From Neospora caninum Liverpool (Eukaryota > Apicomplexa > Conoidasida > Eucoccidiorida > Sarcocystidae), in NCBI RefSeq assembly GCF_000208865.1, contig NC_018397.1:1736001-1800000 (forward strand): a stretch of DNA of 64,000 bases. Direction: 5' to 3'. The notes below the pieces were generated by a model. That model was given only the letters and a program-made list of their open reading frames with translations, was not told the DNA's origin and ran no database searches. Each line of letters opens with the position of its first letter. Within the stretch, counting starts at the first letter, position 1. This document shows positions 59,953 to 64,000 of the stretch, piece after piece. Both the position numbers and the translations under genes were made by a program.

Positions 59953-61031
59953 TGTGATGGGAATGATAACCCGTATCCCGGAGCGCGCGGGTCACGTCGG
60001 TCACTGCGGGGTCAACATCTCAGGGGTCACCGACCACTTTTCTGGTTCTGCCCATATTCTGCGGTGTGGGTAATGCATCGTGCGGATTGTTAGCCTACGG
60101 GGTTTAGCAGGAAAAGCCCCATCTTTCCGGATGCTACAGAAAAAGGAACCATCGGTGGCATGCAGCACAACCCAGCAACGAGTTCGAAGCGCTCGTGCGC
60201 CGTGCCCGTTCGGACCTAACCCACCTAACTGGCACTGCCATCGTTGGCGGCGTTCCATGGAAAATACCTTGGCGTCTTTCTGAAGTCATTCGCCTTCCGC
60301 TGTCTAGGAGACCCCATACTAATAGATTTACGGCGCGTTCTGCCTACGAGAACAATTAAACCAGACCAAAGAAAGGCGTTCCACCGAGTTCGCCACAAAA
60401 TCGTCTGAGTTTACCACCCCCTATTGCGGTCACGGTGAAGGACGTACTAGGCGGAATCGGGATTTTTTGGCTGCTCTGGTGTACGAACACCCGATCTAAA
60501 ACCAGCATTGCACTCTTTGGAGACGTTCACGGCCATGGCGATTCAACGGGTGGAATCTGTGTGGGTTGTTATTTTCTTATCTTTGAAAGAAATCGATCTC
60601 CGCAATATTTCCGAAGATTTCCATCTTCAGATATGAACCGTTTTGCAAAACGCTGGATCTGTACCACTGAATTTGAATCTTGTGCGTCGGACGTGTCGGC
60701 GAAACCGAGCCCCTCTCACCGCCGCAGTTTGATTTGTGCCGAATTTGTCTGGGGTGCTGGCCATATCTGAGGCGCTAATGAAGCTTTGGCAATCGCTTGA
60801 AGGAGACGTACGTACGCGGAGAATGTAATATTATGGGTCAGACGTGGAGAACGGGGGACAAGACTGAATAAATCCACTTTCGTCATCTCTGCCACGAGAG
60901 GTTCACGAGGAGACCCATCGTCGGTGGAATTCCCATCACACGCTGCTCCCTTTGCGACACCGGCATAAAAAAAAATAAACAGGAATTCTTGTTTACCCTC
61001 TTATTTGGCTGCGAGTTCCTCACCTTCCGCT

Positions 61032-64000
61032 ATGTCCAACGGGAACAGCGTGGCGTTGCACCAAGCAACGGTGCCGTGTGTTTCAGTTCGTTCCGCAGCG
61101 GCCATCTGCTCTCTCCCGGCAGGTAGTGGTCGCCATTTCACATCGGGAACTTCATGGTTTGCCCAAGGGCGAGAAAACGACGGACAGCCACTGCGCAGTC
61201 ACCTGAATGATCAGACTGCAGAAGATCCCGTAGCGGATGCAAAAGTAGACAACGTTCTCGCATGTCTGTGCACCCGATCGATGGACGCTCACACAGTGAA
61301 ATTCGAACTTACCCGTTCTCTCATTGACCGCCGGTGTTTTCCTCAATCACCGAGAACGGGCCTGAACAGCGAAACAGCGAGCGGCGCCGTGGAAGGTTCG
61401 CTGGATATCACTACGCAGCCCGTCTTGCAAAAACCACGTGAAGGGATCTCGCCAACTGGCTGGTTGGTCTCGGACTCCAGGCCGATGATAGCCACCAAGG
61501 GTGCAGAGACAGAGGAGGAAGTCGCCTCCCTCCCATCAACCGCGTCGGGAACTGGAATCGAAGCCTGTCCGTCGACAAAGCGACGGGGTGCGGCTTCGCA
61601 GATTTGCTTGCCCACAACTCTGTCTGAATGCAACAGCAGTGACCAGGGCACCATGTCTCCAGTTTCAGGAGATACAGCATCCCCTTCCACCATTACGGTA
61701 TCTGCAGTTGACCACGTGCGGGAGGCAAAGCTGTCGTCTACAGCTGAGGCGAGCCAAGTTCTTGGAGACAACTCTTCGCATTTGCTTCCTTCCGCGGATA
61801 AGGTGAAGATGCAGCAGTTGCATGAGTGCCTGCTGCCTTCTTTGGAGATGTCAACTGCTTTCACGCCCTTCGAAACCGTCTCCGATGGAAAACGCTTCGA
61901 TGCGCGGTATTTGCCGCTGCTGGATTCCACAAGGTCGGCGCTCAGTAGTGTGACCACGTCACCGTCGGGGACACCCTCGTCGTGTCGTTCCCGAGCCACG
62001 CACCTCAGGGGACGGCCAGGGCTGTCTGACAGCTGTGGCAACTCCAGTCTTCATCAAGTGTCTGCATGTAGCTCCCGCGCATCCTCGTTGTCTTTTTCGT
62101 CCGGTCAGGAACGGCCCCCGTATCCGCCAGTTTCAACAAAGCTTTCACATGATGGGTTCAACCATTCCCTCACTGAGGAAAGACTCACTGCCTTGGCAAC
62201 ATCCACGAAGAACTCTGGGCCTACGGGCACTCCACGCTTTCTAAGCGCGGGCCTTCAAGGCTCTTCGAGTCCTGCTGAGTGCGCCGGAGCAGCAGTCCCG
62301 GAGAATGTCCAGGGGGACGAACTGTGTCTTTCAACGGAAGACCGCACACTGTGTGTTGCCAGGATCTCCCCGAGTCCCTCCTCTGTTTGGGCCACGGCGA
62401 CAGAAGACGTGCCGTGCCTGAGGAGTGCAGAGAGCGTCGGTGCCGGCGGCGGCGCGGCAGCTCGATGCGGACGCTCGCTGCCTCAACCGCCTCAACCACC
62501 GGCTCCGCTGCGGAAGCCAGCGACTTCCTCGTTCCCTCGGTCTTGCGGCTTACTGTTCCGTGATGGAGGGCTTAATACGGTTTCGACGGAATGTGGATCA
62601 CCTATGCATAAACGGCCAACGGGACAGCGGTCCCAGGCGCCTCTAGGGAGCGCAGCAACTCTCTGTTGTGTGGCAACTGCGCGGTCACCGAAACATCACG
62701 AAGGGCAGTTTTCTTCTGCGCTGTCGAATGGCGTTCATATTTCGCACGACGGCACAGTCGGAGACGCCTGCTACACTGAGGCGTTCGACCCCAAGTGTCG
62801 GCAACACAAAGAAGGAGACACCACATCCATTCCAGAAGCTTTATATGGAGTCGGCGAAGCTACGTGCGTCCGAGAGAACCGTTCTGGAGCCGCGTCGGCA
62901 TTCAGCGGTCCCTTGTGCGGTTCTAAGGCTTCAGAGTGCGAGGCGGGCCTTCAGGCCTTGGCTGCTTGTCGGTGCAGAGACGCGTTGCCCACCGGTGACG
63001 TTGCCGCCAGCTCACGGTCGGGGTCGACCCTTCACGTGGGTCTCGGTAGAATGGCGACTTGCTGCTGTGGATCTGCGTCGGCGGGCTGTGTCCCCAGGGC
63101 GCCTCGACTTCCGCCGTCACCGACGTGTCCCTGCTGCCATGGCCAGCCAGCGAGTGCCATACCGGCGCCTCCGCCCTCTGAGCGGCACTCGTTTAGCGAA
63201 TCCGCCTCCGGCGCTGTCCACAGTGTGTCTTGCGAGACAGCCACGGTGCATCCAAACAAGCGGAGTGGCGCAACCTGCGTCGCATCGGGAAGATTTTCCT
63301 CCCTTACGATCGAAGCGCGCGGTAAGACACAACTCCTGGTCGACCCAGGAAGGATCGATTCGGCCTCTACGGCTGCAGCCTTAATGAAGAATGCACATTC
63401 TGGCACTCCAGCGCGTGGTGAAGGCTGTGCGCATGGACCCCTGAACGATGCATGTGGTTCCGGCTGTGAAGGGCAGGTGCTTTCTGAACGGGAACCCGAA
63501 ACACGGGTTCCGGGCAACCGTCTCGGGACATGTGACGGCGGAAATACACATAGCGTTCCTGCCTATTGGTCTGCACCTTTTCTTCCTGCCCCTCCAGGAG
63601 CCTGCGTTGCCCGGCATTTGCCCCCCGCAGTCCCTATGCCGGCCCTCACCCCGGTACCGGTGTCCTTTCCGCCGACAGCGTCCTCAGCGCCGGTCTCGCT
63701 GCTGCTGACATTGCCTCTCAATCTGCCGTTTGGCCGAATTATTAAATTCGGCGTGCCATCGGCGCTTGCCAACCTGAGCGACTCCGGGGCTTCACAGCCT
63801 GCATTAATGCGGAACTCCTTTCCCTTACGCAAACAGCGCGTGGCCGACCGAGGCCGGGGAGACGGAAATGGTATTCCTTCGGTGCCCACTCCTCCAGGGT
63901 TGGGGTCTACGTGCACTGCACCTAGTGCTTCAGCAGCCGCATCGATGCGCTCACTGGGAGCAAAGAAGAGCTACTACTGTTTCTCGCCATTGCTTCACGA
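61032..64000 (+). CDS. Large Ser/Ala/Pro-rich protein, at least 989 codons, open at the right edge
   Basis: I read one plus-strand frame from the stop at 60964-60966 to the end of the window without a further stop; the first ATG is at 61032 (MSNGNSVALHQATVPC). A second candidate start is 61282 (MDAHTVKFELTRSLIDRR). The protein is low-complexity: Ser, Ala, Pro, Gly and Thr dominate, with Cys-rich patches (CRCRDALPTG, MATCCCGSASAGC) and Pro runs (LPQPPQPPAPLRK). No domain recognised. Such long, disordered, single-exon proteins are common in coccidian genomes. The length without a stop, in DNA of about 58% GC, argues strongly for coding; a 232-codon antisense frame at 61343..62041 is a shadow. 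Function unknown, C-terminus outside the window. Confidence 0.7.
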   Translation, partial: MSNGNSVALHQATVPCVSVRSAAAICSLPAGSGRHFTSGTSWFAQGRENDGQPLRSHLNDQTAEDPVADAKVDNVLACLCTRSMDAHTVKFELTRSLIDRRCFPQSPRTGLNSETASGAVEGSLDITTQPVLQKPREGISPTGWLVSDSRPMIATKGAETEEEVASLPSTASGTGIEACPSTKRRGAASQICLPTTLSECNSSDQGTMSPVSGDTASPSTITVSAVDHVREAKLSSTAEASQVLGDNSSHLLPSADKVKMQQLHECLLPSLEMSTAFTPFETVSDGKRFDARYLPLLDSTRSALSSVTTSPSGTPSSCRSRATHLRGRPGLSDSCGNSSLHQVSACSSRASSLSFSSGQERPPYPPVSTKLSHDGFNHSLTEERLTALATSTKNSGPTGTPRFLSAGLQGSSSPAECAGAAVPENVQGDELCLSTEDRTLCVARISPSPSSVWATATEDVPCLRSAESVGAGGGAAARCGRSLPQPPQPPAPLRKPATSSFPRSCGLLFRDGGLNTVSTECGSPMHKRPTGQRSQAPLGSAATLCCVATARSPKHHEGQFSSALSNGVHISHDGTVGDACYTEAFDPKCRQHKEGDTTSIPEALYGVGEATCVRENRSGAASAFSGPLCGSKASECEAGLQALAACRCRDALPTGDVAASSRSGSTLHVGLGRMATCCCGSASAGCVPRAPRLPPSPTCPCCHGQPASAIPAPPPSERHSFSESASGAVHSVSCETATVHPNKRSGATCVASGRFSSLTIEARGKTQLLVDPGRIDSASTAAALMKNAHSGTPARGEGCAHGPLNDACGSGCEGQVLSEREPETRVPGNRLGTCDGGNTHSVPAYWSAPFLPAPPGACVARHLPPAVPMPALTPVPVSFPPTASSAPVSLLLTLPLNLPFGRIIKFGVPSALANLSDSGASQPALMRNSFPLRKQRVADRGRGDGNGIPSVPTPPGLGSTCTAPSASAAASMRSLGAKKSYYCFSPLLH

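Larger units (their letters stand above)
47202..61031. other. Region of many short exon candidates, mostly unresolved
   Basis: About 14 kb with no microsatellite tract and few long frames. Phase-matched minus-strand pairs and chains are described separately. Further minus-strand candidates: 51705-51890 (LLSYLQYKLPSYKEEKPPPL), 50560-50745 (YVLPNWTVPSHIWTEEAVAL), 50468-50560 (RELLVEISVGRYSLVGG), 54420-54580. A plus-strand frame with a good donor ends at 49934 (AKILIISYVDGKDIGRRRYK). I recognise none of these families and cannot say how many genes they represent. Confidence 0.3.

Noticed and set aside
61343..62041. 232-codon minus-strand frame
   Set aside because: Antisense to a plus-strand frame at least four times longer; Ser/Ala codons on one strand create open frames on the other.

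Overview
The window looks like nuclear DNA of a cyst-forming coccidian of the Toxoplasma/Neospora/Hammondia group (Sarcocystidae, Apicomplexa). It is eukaryotic: genes are split into many short exons with regular GT-AG introns. Introns and spacers in the first ~33 kb carry long (TA)n, (GA)n and (TATG)n runs. The reconstructed proteins are typical of the group: a cGMP-dependent kinase with an acylation-type N-terminus and four cyclic-nucleotide domains, a calcineurin A, and a Vti1-type SNARE. Species cannot be settled by eye.

Layout. 1-635 (-): N-terminal exons of calcineurin A, running off the left edge. 636-5226: spacer, no convincing gene. 5227-7674 (+): Vti1-like Qb-SNARE, five exons. 7675-10821: spacer and probable leader. 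10822-14519 (+): dual-specificity-phosphatase-like protein whose catalytic Cys is Ser; its 3' end is not resolved and candidate exons continue to ~17 kb. 16-22 kb (+): scattered candidate exons. 24364-36683 (-): complete PKG gene, 20 exons, 1,027 residues, reconstructed here in phase from end to end. Its 2.6-kb second intron holds a 600-codon ORF on the same strand. 36684-42157: PKG upstream region plus an exon-like relic resembling the last exon of the next gene. 42158-47201 (-): complete mitochondrial methylmalonate-semialdehyde dehydrogenase, 11 exons, 584 residues. 47-59 kb: many short, mostly unidentified exon candidates, chiefly on the minus strand. 59323-59952 (+): small Cys-containing protein with a signal peptide. 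61032-64000 (+): an ORF of at least 989 codons, Ser/Ala/Pro-rich, open at the right edge.

How the genes fit together: calcineurin A and PKG are central regulators of Ca2+/cGMP-driven secretion, motility and host-cell attachment in this group and lie about 24 kb apart here (nearest coding ends). The SNARE between them serves endosomal/Golgi traffic. The dehydrogenase belongs to mitochondrial valine and propionate metabolism. I see no sign of an operon, mobile element, CRISPR array or virus. All exon boundaries are inferred from the sequence, and no transcript evidence was available.
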